From assembly GCF_004320525.1 (NCBI RefSeq), contig NZ_SIHX01000002.1, positions 372,001 to 436,000 on the forward strand: a DNA stretch of 64,000 bases. Reading direction: 5' to 3'. The notes under the pieces are model-generated. The model was not told the origin of the DNA and did not search any database. It saw only the letters and a program-made list of their open reading frames with translations. Position numbers and translations under genes: made by a program. This stretch comes from Arthrobacter sp. S39 (GTDB taxonomy: Bacteria; Actinomycetota; Actinomycetes; Actinomycetales; Micrococcaceae). Below are positions 24,438-32,292 of the stretch, one piece after another (position 1 is the stretch's first letter; every line of letters begins with the position of its first letter).

Positions 24438-26896
24438 AACGAGATCCTACAGAGGATGCCGCTGTCGGCCGCGTTCCGTGACACGCGCAGCTCCCAGCCG
24501 CCGGAGGGGACCACCCAGGCCGACGCCGCTTCGGCCCAACGCCGGAAGCCGAGCGGGTCCACAACAATCCGGGCTGTCACTGTCGCACCAGCTGCCACGT
24601 CTACAGCTGCGAAACCCATGAGCCGGAAACCAGCCTCACCTGCCGCCTTGCCGTAGACCTGGACGATGTCGCGCCCGGGTGAGCCGCCCGAATTCCGCAC
24701 TGTCGCCTCGACGGAGATACCTTCGACGCCGTCTGCGGGGTTGTGACTCTTCATTGCGGCAGGAGCCGCCACAGCGTCCACCAGCGCGAACTCCGTATAG
24801 CCCAGTCCGTAGCCGAAGGGATAGCGAGGTGACCGGTCCGTCTCCTGGTAATGCCGGTAGCCCATTGGCTCGCTGGCGGCGTAGTCCAAGGTGAGCTCCG
24901 GGTCCAGGGTGTGTTCCCAGCCGGGGATGTCCTCGTTCCGTGCGGGGAAGGACACCGGAAGCCGTCCGGATGGTGCGCTGCCGCCGGTCAGGATAGAGGC
25001 GAGGCCGCGCCCGAATTCCTGCCCCGGGAACCAGGCCATCAGCAGACCCTTCACCTTGTCTGCCCATGGCAACAGCACGGCACGGGACGCGTTCACCACC
25101 ACCACGGTTTCGGCATTGACCGCCGCCACGGCATCAACCAGCCGGTCGCAGGAGGGGTCGAGGGCCGCCGTCGTCCGGTCTGCGCTTTCGCGTGACGAGC
25201 CCTGCTCGTCGCCGACAACCACAATGACGGCATCCCCGCGGGCCGCGATGGCCAGGGCGTCAGTGAGGGGATCTGCGGTGTGCTCGGGAGCTGCAACGGC
25301 CGTGATGGCCTGGACCCTGCCGGGCTGGAAGGCCATCTCGACCACCACCTCAACCTCACCGGCGGGCAGGTCAAGGATGGTTTGCTGCGTTTCGGCTCGT
25401 GCCACAACGCCCATCACGTCGTCCGGAGCCGGCGGCGGAACCTCCAGGACACGCGTCCCGTCCACCGTGAGTGAGCTGATGCCCGTGCCGCCGGCACCGA
25501 GTGTCCAGCGCGCGGGGGTGTCAAGCAGCAGGCGTGCCGTGATGCGCGCACGCCCCGGTGCGTTGGCACCCACGCCGGGTACCGGCCCGAACCACACAAA
25601 CGCCGACGCCTGCCGAATTTCGCTGTACAGGACGTCGTCGGTGGCCGGGGAGAGGACTTCCAGAAGTACCCCGGGGGTGCCGTCCGGCGCGGTGCTGCCG
25701 ACTTCCGTCAGCGACAGGGCCGACGACGGTGCGGCTCCCGGCTCGTACAGAACCTCCACGTCCGGACCGAAGGCGTCACGGATGGCGTCCAGCGGCGTGA
25801 CCAGTTCACCGTCTGGCCGGACGGTGGCGAACGTTCCGCCTTGGAAGCACGGCTTCGCTGCGTTCGGACCGACAACAGCTAACGTCTTGATCCGGCCCGG
25901 ATCCAGCGGCAGCATGTTTCCCTTGTTTTCCAGCAGCACGAATGAGGCCGCTGCGGCGCGGATGAGTGTGTCGCGCTGTTCCTCCGGAGAGCGGACGAGG
26001 GCAGGAGCGGGGGCGGTGCCGCCGCTCCTGTGCCCGGCCCTGTCGGCTAGCCGGGTGAGGCGTTCAACGGCGTCATGCAGCCGCGGTTCGGGGACCTCCC
26101 CGGCGGTGACGGCGTCGGCGAAGCGTGCACCCAGATACCTGGCCGGGCCGGGCATCTCCAGGTCCAGTCCGGCATTGGCTGCTCCGGCCGTGTCGTCCAC
26201 GCCGAACCAGTCCGACACCACAACGCCGTCGTACTTCCAGTCATTCTTGAGGATGCCGATGAGCTCTGCGTTCTGTGCGCAATGGGTCCCATTGACCCGG
26301 TTGTACGCCATCAAGAGCATCCACGGGTTAGCCGAACGTACGGCAGTTTCGAAGGGCCGCAGGTACGTTTCACGCAGCGTGCCCGGCTCAACCCGGGAGT
26401 TCATCCGGCGTCGTTCGGTCTCCGTGTCATTGGCCACCACGTGCTTGGCGCAGGACCCGACACCCTGGGACTGCACGCCCTCTACCCATGCCGCACCAAG
26501 CACTGCGGTGAGGTAGGGGTCCTCGGAGAACATTTCGAAACCCCGGCCCGAGAGCGGGGAGCGCGGCAGGTTCAGGTTCGGACCCAGGATGACGGACACT
26601 CCGCGTTCGCGGCCCTGCTGGCCGATCAGCTGGCCGACTTCCGAGACCAGTTCCGGATTCCAGGTGGCAGCCAGCGCAGTCCCTGAGGGCATGACGAGGG
26701 AAGTGTCCCGCTCGTCCATGGCTTTGCTGACGAGGCCCAACGGGCCGTCCAGCAACACCATTTCCTCAACGCCCGCCGCGTTGCTCGCGGTGGTGCTCCA
26801 GCCGTTGAGGCCGCCGGTGAGTTCAGCGCCCGTGAGGTCTGGACCAGCTTGTGCGGCGTCGGCCACTTCAGTGCCGGTCGCGGAGCCTGCCGTCAC
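24434..26896 (-). CDS. GH3 beta-glycosidase with PA14-like insertion
   Basis: This 820-aa GH3 enzyme has the (alpha/beta) barrel with substrate-binding AKHVVANDTETERRRMNS and the nucleophile in VVVSDWFGVDD, the second domain GDEQGSSRESADRTTAALDPS, an inserted PA14-like module (about 380-520) and a C-terminal fibronectin-III-like domain (SRYPFGYGLGYTEF then GGSPGRDIVQVYG). This architecture is typical of beta-glucosidases acting on plant phenolic or saponin glycosides. No signal peptide is seen, so it acts inside the cell. GTG 26896 overlaps the stop of the upstream monooxygenase gene by 4 nt, and its own stop overlaps TetR. Confidence 0.9.
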   Translation of the reverse strand: MTAGSATGTEVADAAQAGPDLTGAELTGGLNGWSTTASNAAGVEEMVLLDGPLGLVSKAMDERDTSLVMPSGTALAATWNPELVSEVGQLIGQQGRERGVSVILGPNLNLPRSPLSGRGFEMFSEDPYLTAVLGAAWVEGVQSQGVGSCAKHVVANDTETERRRMNSRVEPGTLRETYLRPFETAVRSANPWMLLMAYNRVNGTHCAQNAELIGILKNDWKYDGVVVSDWFGVDDTAGAANAGLDLEMPGPARYLGARFADAVTAGEVPEPRLHDAVERLTRLADRAGHRSGGTAPAPALVRSPEEQRDTLIRAAAASFVLLENKGNMLPLDPGRIKTLAVVGPNAAKPCFQGGTFATVRPDGELVTPLDAIRDAFGPDVEVLYEPGAAPSSALSLTEVGSTAPDGTPGVLLEVLSPATDDVLYSEIRQASAFVWFGPVPGVGANAPGRARITARLLLDTPARWTLGAGGTGISSLTVDGTRVLEVPPPAPDDVMGVVARAETQQTILDLPAGEVEVVVEMAFQPGRVQAITAVAAPEHTADPLTDALAIAARGDAVIVVVGDEQGSSRESADRTTAALDPSCDRLVDAVAAVNAETVVVVNASRAVLLPWADKVKGLLMAWFPGQEFGRGLASILTGGSAPSGRLPVSFPARNEDIPGWEHTLDPELTLDYAASEPMGYRHYQETDRSPRYPFGYGLGYTEFALVDAVAAPAAMKSHNPADGVEGISVEATVRNSGGSPGRDIVQVYGKAAGEAGFRLMGFAAVDVAAGATVTARIVVDPLGFRRWAEAASAWVVPSGGWELRVSRNAADSGILCRISL

Positions 26897-28029
26897 TGGG
26901 CAGCGACCTTCTCCGCCTCGTTGGCAGCTTCGGAAGAGCGGAGCAGCGGCAGTACCCGCTCAGAGAAGAGGCGCATGGACTGTTCCGTGAAACGGCGTCG
27001 TTCTTCCGTGAGCGGCCCGCCCATGAGGGCGAGGAGGACGTTGCCAATCCCCAAATCGGCGTACTTCTGGAGCTCCGCTGCCACGGTCTCCGGGCTGCCG
27101 TAGAGGCACCAGGTGCCCTTGTAGCCTTCAGTCCGGGCATCAGGGGCCGGGCGGAGGTTCACGCCGCTGATGGCTTCGGCGGCCTTGTTGGCGGCGTGCT
27201 CACGCTCTACAGCTTCCTGGTACTGCTCCAGGATGATCTCCAGTTCGGCGGCTGCCTGCTCGTCGGTTTCTGCGATGTGCACGTGCTGGTAGGAGTGGGT
27301 TGTCCACTCCAGGGCTGCCTTCACTGCTTCTTCCGTGTGGCCGGCGGCTTCCAGGGCGTTGCGGTAGGTGGTGAAGTTCTTCTTGACTTCCTCGTAGGCG
27401 TTGCCGCTGTCGATGACCGGCGGTGTGAAAGCCAGGATGAAGGCCGGCTGGGCCTTCTTTGCGGCGCGTTCCACGCTTGAGGGCCGTGAGGCGACTGACA
27501 TGACGCGTGGTTCCGGCTTGGTGTAGGGTGCGGGAACGATCCGGGACACCACGGCGCCGCGGTAGTGGCCGTTGTCGAAGGCGACGGGCTCGTCTCCAGG
27601 CTTTTTGGCCCACAGCTTTTCGGCGATCTCAAGGTTCTCGTTGGCGAGGCGTGAGCTGTCCTGGAAGTTCACCCCAAAGCCGATCATCTCTTCCGGAGTC
27701 GTGCCGCTGCCCACGCCCACCAGCAATTTGCCGTCCGTGAGCTGATCCAGCAGGGCCAGTCGCTCTGCAAAACGGACAGGATGGTGCAAGGCCAGGGTCT
27801 GCACTGAGAAACCGAAGTGCATCCGCTCCAGCTTGCCGGCCAGGTAGGCGGCAAATACGAAGGGATCGCTGGCCGGGGGAGCGTAGCCGGTGAAGTGGTG
27901 GTCGGGCAGGAAGACGGCGTCGAAGCCTTTCTGCTCGGCATCGACGGCGTGCTCCACCATGGCCTTCATAACCGGACGGTCTTCTTCGGGGCTGCCGGAG
28001 CGGGAGGTAAGGAACAGTGAAAAATGCAT
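26893..28029 (-). CDS. Luciferase-like (LLM class) flavin-dependent monooxygenase
   Basis: This 378-aa protein has the bacterial-luciferase fold: MHFSLFLTSR, GFDAVFLPDHHF, ALHHPVRFAERLALLDQLTDGKLLVGVGSG and a late GSPETVAAELQKYADLG. Such enzymes use reduced FMN and O2 to hydroxylate, do Baeyer-Villiger oxidation or cleave C-S/C-N bonds. They need a separate flavin reductase, which is present at 29193-30398. ATG 28029 has AGGAG 5 nt upstream. It is coupled by GTGA to a GH3 glycosidase, an unusual pairing. Confidence 0.87.
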   Translation of the reverse strand: MHFSLFLTSRSGSPEEDRPVMKAMVEHAVDAEQKGFDAVFLPDHHFTGYAPPASDPFVFAAYLAGKLERMHFGFSVQTLALHHPVRFAERLALLDQLTDGKLLVGVGSGTTPEEMIGFGVNFQDSSRLANENLEIAEKLWAKKPGDEPVAFDNGHYRGAVVSRIVPAPYTKPEPRVMSVASRPSSVERAAKKAQPAFILAFTPPVIDSGNAYEEVKKNFTTYRNALEAAGHTEEAVKAALEWTTHSYQHVHIAETDEQAAAELEIILEQYQEAVEREHAANKAAEAISGVNLRPAPDARTEGYKGTWCLYGSPETVAAELQKYADLGIGNVLLALMGGPLTEERRRFTEQSMRLFSERVLPLLRSSEAANEAEKVAAQ

Positions 28030-28077
28030 GGGAACTCCTGGAAGTGGTTTGTTGAATCTTTGGGAAGGGCTCCGATG

Positions 28078-29058
28078 TCAGGCCACTTGGGGCCCGGCAG
28101 CGGTGTGGTTGGCGGCCTCACGGTTCGTGGACGTGGACTCGCTGGGGGAAACGGGTTCGAGTTCGGCGGCAGCTCTGGCTACGAGGCGCCGGAACCACTG
28201 GTGTCCCGGATCTCCGGACTTTGACGGATGCCACCAGGCGCATTCCACCAGCGTGGGGAGGCTGATGGGCAGCTGCATGATCCGGACGCCGGCCACAGCG
28301 GCGAGCAGGCGGGCCAGGCGCTCCTGCACCAAAGCCAGCCTGTCTGTGCCGGCCACGGCAAAAGGAAGCATCAGGAATGTATCGACGATCACATCGGTTC
28401 GTTCGCCAAGCTGGAGGTCGTAGACCCTCCGGTCTGCCAGGGTGGAGGCCACCTCGGCCCCGAAGAGCCTGGCCCATCTGGCGTCCCGCATCTCTTCGAT
28501 GGTAAGCGTGCGCTCCGGCGAATCTGCCCCCGTCACGCACACCCAGTTGTCCGTGAACAGTTCGGTGTGGGGGAATCCGGAGAAATGTCCCTTGGGTATG
28601 AGCATCAGGTCAGCATTCTGCAGGGTCTCCTTGATGCGGTCCACGGCCAGAGGCGTGACTGCGTCAAAGTGGACCTGCACCCCGGGCGCCTCCTCCTGGA
28701 GCATGCTCATCAGCTTCCCCGACAGTGCGGTGAGGCAGTAGTCGGAGGTGATGACGCGGAAACTCCGGGTGGACGAGGCAGGATCAAAGACGGCTTGGGC
28801 ATCGAAAGTGCGTTCCACCATCCGGAGGATCTCACCAACGTCTTCTTTGAGGACCTGCGCCAGGGGCGTGAGCTCATATGCCGATCCCACCCGTGTCAGC
28901 AACTCGTCGTCGAACTGTCGGCGGAGCCTCTGCAGTGAAGAGCTCATGGCCGGCTGGCTGATCCCGATCCGTGCACCGGCGCGAGTGACGTTCCGCTCGA
29001 TGAGCAGGGCGTCCAGCGCCACGAGCAGGTTGAGGTCCGCTGTCAGCAGGTTGACCAT
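28078..29058 (-). CDS. LysR-family transcriptional regulator (NodD-like)
   Basis: This 326-aa protein has an N-terminal LysR helix-turn-helix (DLNLLVALDALLIERNVTRAG, IGISQPAMSSSLQRLR) and a periplasmic-binding-like effector domain (FRVITSDYCLTAL). The DLNLL opening and overall form resemble NodD/PcpR-type activators that sense plant phenolics or chlorinated aromatics. ATG 29058 has GGAG 5 nt upstream. It lies between flavin reductase and monooxygenase genes, same strand, and probably controls them. Confidence 0.88.
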   Translation of the reverse strand: MVNLLTADLNLLVALDALLIERNVTRAGARIGISQPAMSSSLQRLRRQFDDELLTRVGSAYELTPLAQVLKEDVGEILRMVERTFDAQAVFDPASSTRSFRVITSDYCLTALSGKLMSMLQEEAPGVQVHFDAVTPLAVDRIKETLQNADLMLIPKGHFSGFPHTELFTDNWVCVTGADSPERTLTIEEMRDARWARLFGAEVASTLADRRVYDLQLGERTDVIVDTFLMLPFAVAGTDRLALVQERLARLLAAVAGVRIMQLPISLPTLVECAWWHPSKSGDPGHQWFRRLVARAAAELEPVSPSESTSTNREAANHTAAGPQVA

Positions 29059-29116
29059 GATCTTCTCCACGTTGAGGGGTATCGCTACGTCCGGCGGGTA
29101 GCCTGTAGCAAATACG

Positions 29117-29138
29117 AATTAGAATACTGATACTAATT
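29117..29138. promoter_or_regulatory. AATTAG-N10-CTAATT inverted repeat upstream of the LysR gene
   Basis: A perfect 6-bp inverted repeat with a 10-nt spacer lies about 59 nt upstream of the LysR start, in an AT-rich patch unlike its surroundings. LysR boxes (T-N11-A with dyad symmetry) look like this, so it may be its autoregulatory site. Confidence 0.45.
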
Positions 29139-29192
29139 ATGGGCCGGATCACACCTAAGGTCAATGAATGTTCGGGGACGCCGGGTCCGGCT

Positions 29193-30398
29193 CTAGAGCG
29201 GGGGCTGACCTCCGATCCCTTCCGTGATGGCCTGGGCTGCCGCGAGCAGACTGTCCCGGCAATGGGCCAGGCGCGAAGCGGATTCCGAGCCGGAGAAGCC
29301 ATTGAGGGTCAGTGTTACGGCCACCTGGCCAGTCGCATCGAAGACCGGGGCGTGGAGGGAGGTTACGCCTGAGGGGTCATCGATGGACGCTGGACCCGAA
29401 GACGCCGTTCGTTCCAAGAGCTTGGGGAGGACGCCACTAAGGTCCGGAGCTGCCGTATCGCTGGGCACCACAACCATACGTTCGAACTCTGCAGCTGCTG
29501 CTGCACCAGCCGAGACGGCGTAGCGGGTTTCGCGGACCTGCTGCAGTTCAGCGTGGGCTACCTCGGGATCAACATGCCCGACGACGTTGCGGGCGTTGGC
29601 GATCCAGCGGGACTCCGCGGCTTCCCCGGCCCAGGCCACGTGCAGCGGAGCGAGGGGCGCCGCCAGGCCGAACGAAACACCTACCCGGGAGGGCGAGCCG
29701 CCGGGGGAACTTGCCACGCCTGCGGCGGTCAGGACCACCACGGAATCGTCCACCACACCACTGACCAGGACCTCAAGCTTGAGCTCCTCGGCGAGGGCCT
29801 CAATTTCGGGCCGCGCCGCATCTGCTGCCTTGACGTGACGGGTGAGGGCTGTCGCGGGGGAAATGATCGACGGAATGGTGAAGGAGCCGTACCCGCCGCG
29901 GAGGAACAGCAGCGGTAGTTGCTTGGAAGCCCCCACACCCAAGGCCTTGACCCGCCCGATAACGATCTCGTGGTCTCCAGCGCGGACGACTTCCTCGATG
30001 TCGCAGTCGATCCAGGCTGCGGCTGCCGCCAGCCTGGGGCTGCCGGACGGGGTGTCACCCCACTGGTTGGCGCTGAAACGGTCTTCCGCTTTGCGCGAGA
30101 AGGCCCGGCAGACATCCTGCTGGCCGGCGGTCAGCACGTTGGCACAAAAGGAGCCGGCTGCCTGGATCTTAGGCCAGCTGGTGGAGCGGACATCGGGCAT
30201 GAACGCCACCAGCGGCGGATCAAGGGAAACAGAGCTGAAGGTGCCAACCACCATGCCTGCGGGCTCGGCGCCTTCGGGCGCCGCGGTGATGAGTGTGACG
30301 CCTGTGGGGTACTGACCCAGGACGTAACGGAACCAGGCCGCGTTGTCCGGGCTCGTCTCTTGGGATTCAGCAGTGGAAGCAGGGATGATCTGTGTCAT
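29193..30398 (-). CDS. Flavin reductase fused to an IclR-like effector domain
   Basis: This 401-aa protein has an N-terminal flavin reductase domain (about 20-175: WFRYVLGQYPTGVTLITA, GMVVGTFSSVSLDPPLVAF, WIDCDIEEVVRAGDHEIVIGRV). Residues about 195-400 resemble the ligand-binding half of IclR regulators (PEIEALAEELKLEVLVSGVV, then APLAPLHVAWAGE, then SLHAPVFDATGQVAVTLTL) but have no DNA-binding region. The fold would let an aromatic effector control FMNH2 supply to the partner monooxygenase, as known for the C-terminal domain of HPA hydroxylase reductase C1. ATG 30398 has GAGGAGAG 7 nt upstream. Confidence 0.85.
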   Translation of the reverse strand: MTQIIPASTAESQETSPDNAAWFRYVLGQYPTGVTLITAAPEGAEPAGMVVGTFSSVSLDPPLVAFMPDVRSTSWPKIQAAGSFCANVLTAGQQDVCRAFSRKAEDRFSANQWGDTPSGSPRLAAAAAWIDCDIEEVVRAGDHEIVIGRVKALGVGASKQLPLLFLRGGYGSFTIPSIISPATALTRHVKAADAARPEIEALAEELKLEVLVSGVVDDSVVVLTAAGVASSPGGSPSRVGVSFGLAAPLAPLHVAWAGEAAESRWIANARNVVGHVDPEVAHAELQQVRETRYAVSAGAAAAAEFERMVVVPSDTAAPDLSGVLPKLLERTASSGPASIDDPSGVTSLHAPVFDATGQVAVTLTLNGFSGSESASRLAHCRDSLLAAAQAITEGIGGQPPL

Positions 30399-30647
30399 CG
30401 GGAGCTCTCCTCTTCGTTGAGTTTTCATCCAGTAAACGTGTCAAAGCGGAGCTGCGGAAATAGTTCCAAAGTATGCGGGCTATCGAAAATTCGGATGCCG
30501 CGTTCCCGCCATACAAGCGGTTTCCGATGATAGGTTCGACGGGACGCTGGGGCCTCATAGGGCCCGTCGGTCGGGGTGGACATTCCCCCGGACGCGCACC
30601 TGGCTGGCGTCGAGCCAGTCCCGCTGGCTAACCAGAACGAGGTTGCG

Positions 30648-32225
30648 GTGCGCCGTTCAAACTTGTCCCAAACAACGAATGACCACGTCGAATTATCTGA
30701 TCCAGCTCCGGACACGAACCCTTCTCAGTTACCGGAGCGCGGCGGGACCCCCGCCGCCGGAGTCCGGATTTCGAGGATTTATGCCGCCCTGCTGATCATC
30801 GTCCTGCTGGGAGCACTGGACCATACGATTGTGGCAACAGCCTTGCCCACAGTGGTTGGTGAGCTGGACGGCGCCCGGCACATGGCCTGGATCATTACGT
30901 CCTACACCTTGGCCATGACCGTGGCCATGCCCGTGTACGGGCGGTTGGGCGACAGGTTCGGGCGGCCCGCCCTGATGATGATCGCCCTGGTGATCTTCCT
31001 CGGAGCCTCTGTCCTGTGTGGCTTTGCGCAGGACATGTTCCAACTCTCGCTGTTCCGCGGCATCCAGGGTTTGGGCGGGGCCGGGATGGCAGTCTTGCCT
31101 GGCGCCATCATCGCCGATCTGGTCCCTCCGCGGCAGCGTCCCAAATATCTAGGACCCCTCGGTTCAGTCTTCGGGATCGCGACAGTCATTAGCCCCTTGG
31201 TGGGTGGCGCCATCACGGACACGGTGGGCTGGCGCTGGGTTTTCTGGATCAACCTGCCCGTCGGCCTGCTGGCTTTGGCCATGGCGTTCTCACTGCGTCG
31301 AGTTAAGTCCACGCGGGGCTCGGGCGGTGTGGACTGGCTGGGTACCGTCCTCATGGTCATTTTCACATGCGCCTTGGTGGGCCTTGTTGCACTGTCCACT
31401 GAACCGGGCATTCCGGCAGAAGTACTGTTGGGCCTGGGCGCAGTAACAGCGGTGTTCGGTGTGCTATTCGTGGTGGTTGAGATCCGATCGAAAAATGCCT
31501 TGATACCGATGCGCATGTTCCGCAGCTGGCCTGTGGTCAACGCTGCGGGGCTGGGACTGGTCATCGGTGCCGGTCTGTTCAGCGTGGTGGCTTACCTGCC
31601 GAGCTATGTGCAGATGGTCTATTCGACGTCGGCTTCCGTGGCGGGGCTGATCCTGCTGCCCTTGGTCCTCGGCATGATGGTGTCCAGCAACCTGAGCGGC
31701 TGGCTCGTCACCCGGACAGGCAAGTACAAGATCTTCCCGCTCGCGGGTTCAGCCCTGGCCACGGCTGTGGCAATCTGTCTTCGCTTCCTCCAGCCGGGTA
31801 CGCCTTTGCCTGTGGTGGGCATCCTGATAGCCCTGTTGGGCCTGGCCGTAGGCAGCTTTATGCAGCTCACGGTAGTGGTGGCCCAGAACGCCATGCCGCA
31901 TTCGGTGGTGGGCGGCGTGACAGCCTCGCTGGGCTACATGAAGGAACTTGGGGTCACTATAGGAACGGCTGTTTTCGGCGGCCTCTTCGCCGCCCTGCTG
32001 GCGCAGGCCGCGGCGAACAACAGCCTGGGCCTCCCGTCGTCGACCATCACGGACCCCCACGCAGCCCAGCAACTTTCCGCTGCGCTCCAGTCCGGTGTGG
32101 CGGAGATCTACGCTGGCGCGTTCCTGCCCATCTTTGCCCTGCTCGCAGGCATCTTCGGTGTTGGAGTGCTGCTTTCCGTGTTTATGCCGGAGCAGCGTCT
32201 CTCTGATTCCGCTCCAGGCGACTAG
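30648..32225 (+). CDS. MFS transporter of the DHA2 (EmrB/QacA, 14-TM) family
   Basis: This 525-aa protein has about 14 transmembrane segments and DHA2 motifs LDHTIVATALPTVVGEL and YTLAMTVAMPVYGRLGDRFGR. It is an inner-membrane proton-driven exporter of hydrophobic or aromatic compounds. It is divergent from the flavin reductase gene. GTG 30648 has GAGG 6 nt upstream; an in-frame GTG at 30576 would add 24 residues. It is followed by a clean terminator. It may export toxic aglycones or intermediates. Confidence 0.85.
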   Translation: MRRSNLSQTTNDHVELSDPAPDTNPSQLPERGGTPAAGVRISRIYAALLIIVLLGALDHTIVATALPTVVGELDGARHMAWIITSYTLAMTVAMPVYGRLGDRFGRPALMMIALVIFLGASVLCGFAQDMFQLSLFRGIQGLGGAGMAVLPGAIIADLVPPRQRPKYLGPLGSVFGIATVISPLVGGAITDTVGWRWVFWINLPVGLLALAMAFSLRRVKSTRGSGGVDWLGTVLMVIFTCALVGLVALSTEPGIPAEVLLGLGAVTAVFGVLFVVVEIRSKNALIPMRMFRSWPVVNAAGLGLVIGAGLFSVVAYLPSYVQMVYSTSASVAGLILLPLVLGMMVSSNLSGWLVTRTGKYKIFPLAGSALATAVAICLRFLQPGTPLPVVGILIALLGLAVGSFMQLTVVVAQNAMPHSVVGGVTASLGYMKELGVTIGTAVFGGLFAALLAQAAANNSLGLPSSTITDPHAAQQLSAALQSGVAEIYAGAFLPIFALLAGIFGVGVLLSVFMPEQRLSDSAPGD

Positions 32226-32239
32226 CAGAAAGTCTAAAG

Positions 32240-32274
32240 ACTGCGGAGCCGGGCACTCACTCCGGCTCCGCAGT
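32240..32274. terminator. Hairpin terminator between convergent genes
   Basis: ACTGCGGAGCCGG pairs with CCGGCTCCGCAGT around a 9-nt loop. It lies 14 nt after the MFS stop and just downstream of the minus-strand GH106 gene, so it can serve both. Confidence 0.75.
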
Positions 32275-32292
32275 GTTGACGGCTTCTGGAAC

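Noticed and set aside
30576..30647. Longer N-terminus of the DHA2 transporter
   Set aside because: The start at 30648 has a clear GAGG signal; the extra 24 residues have no feature.
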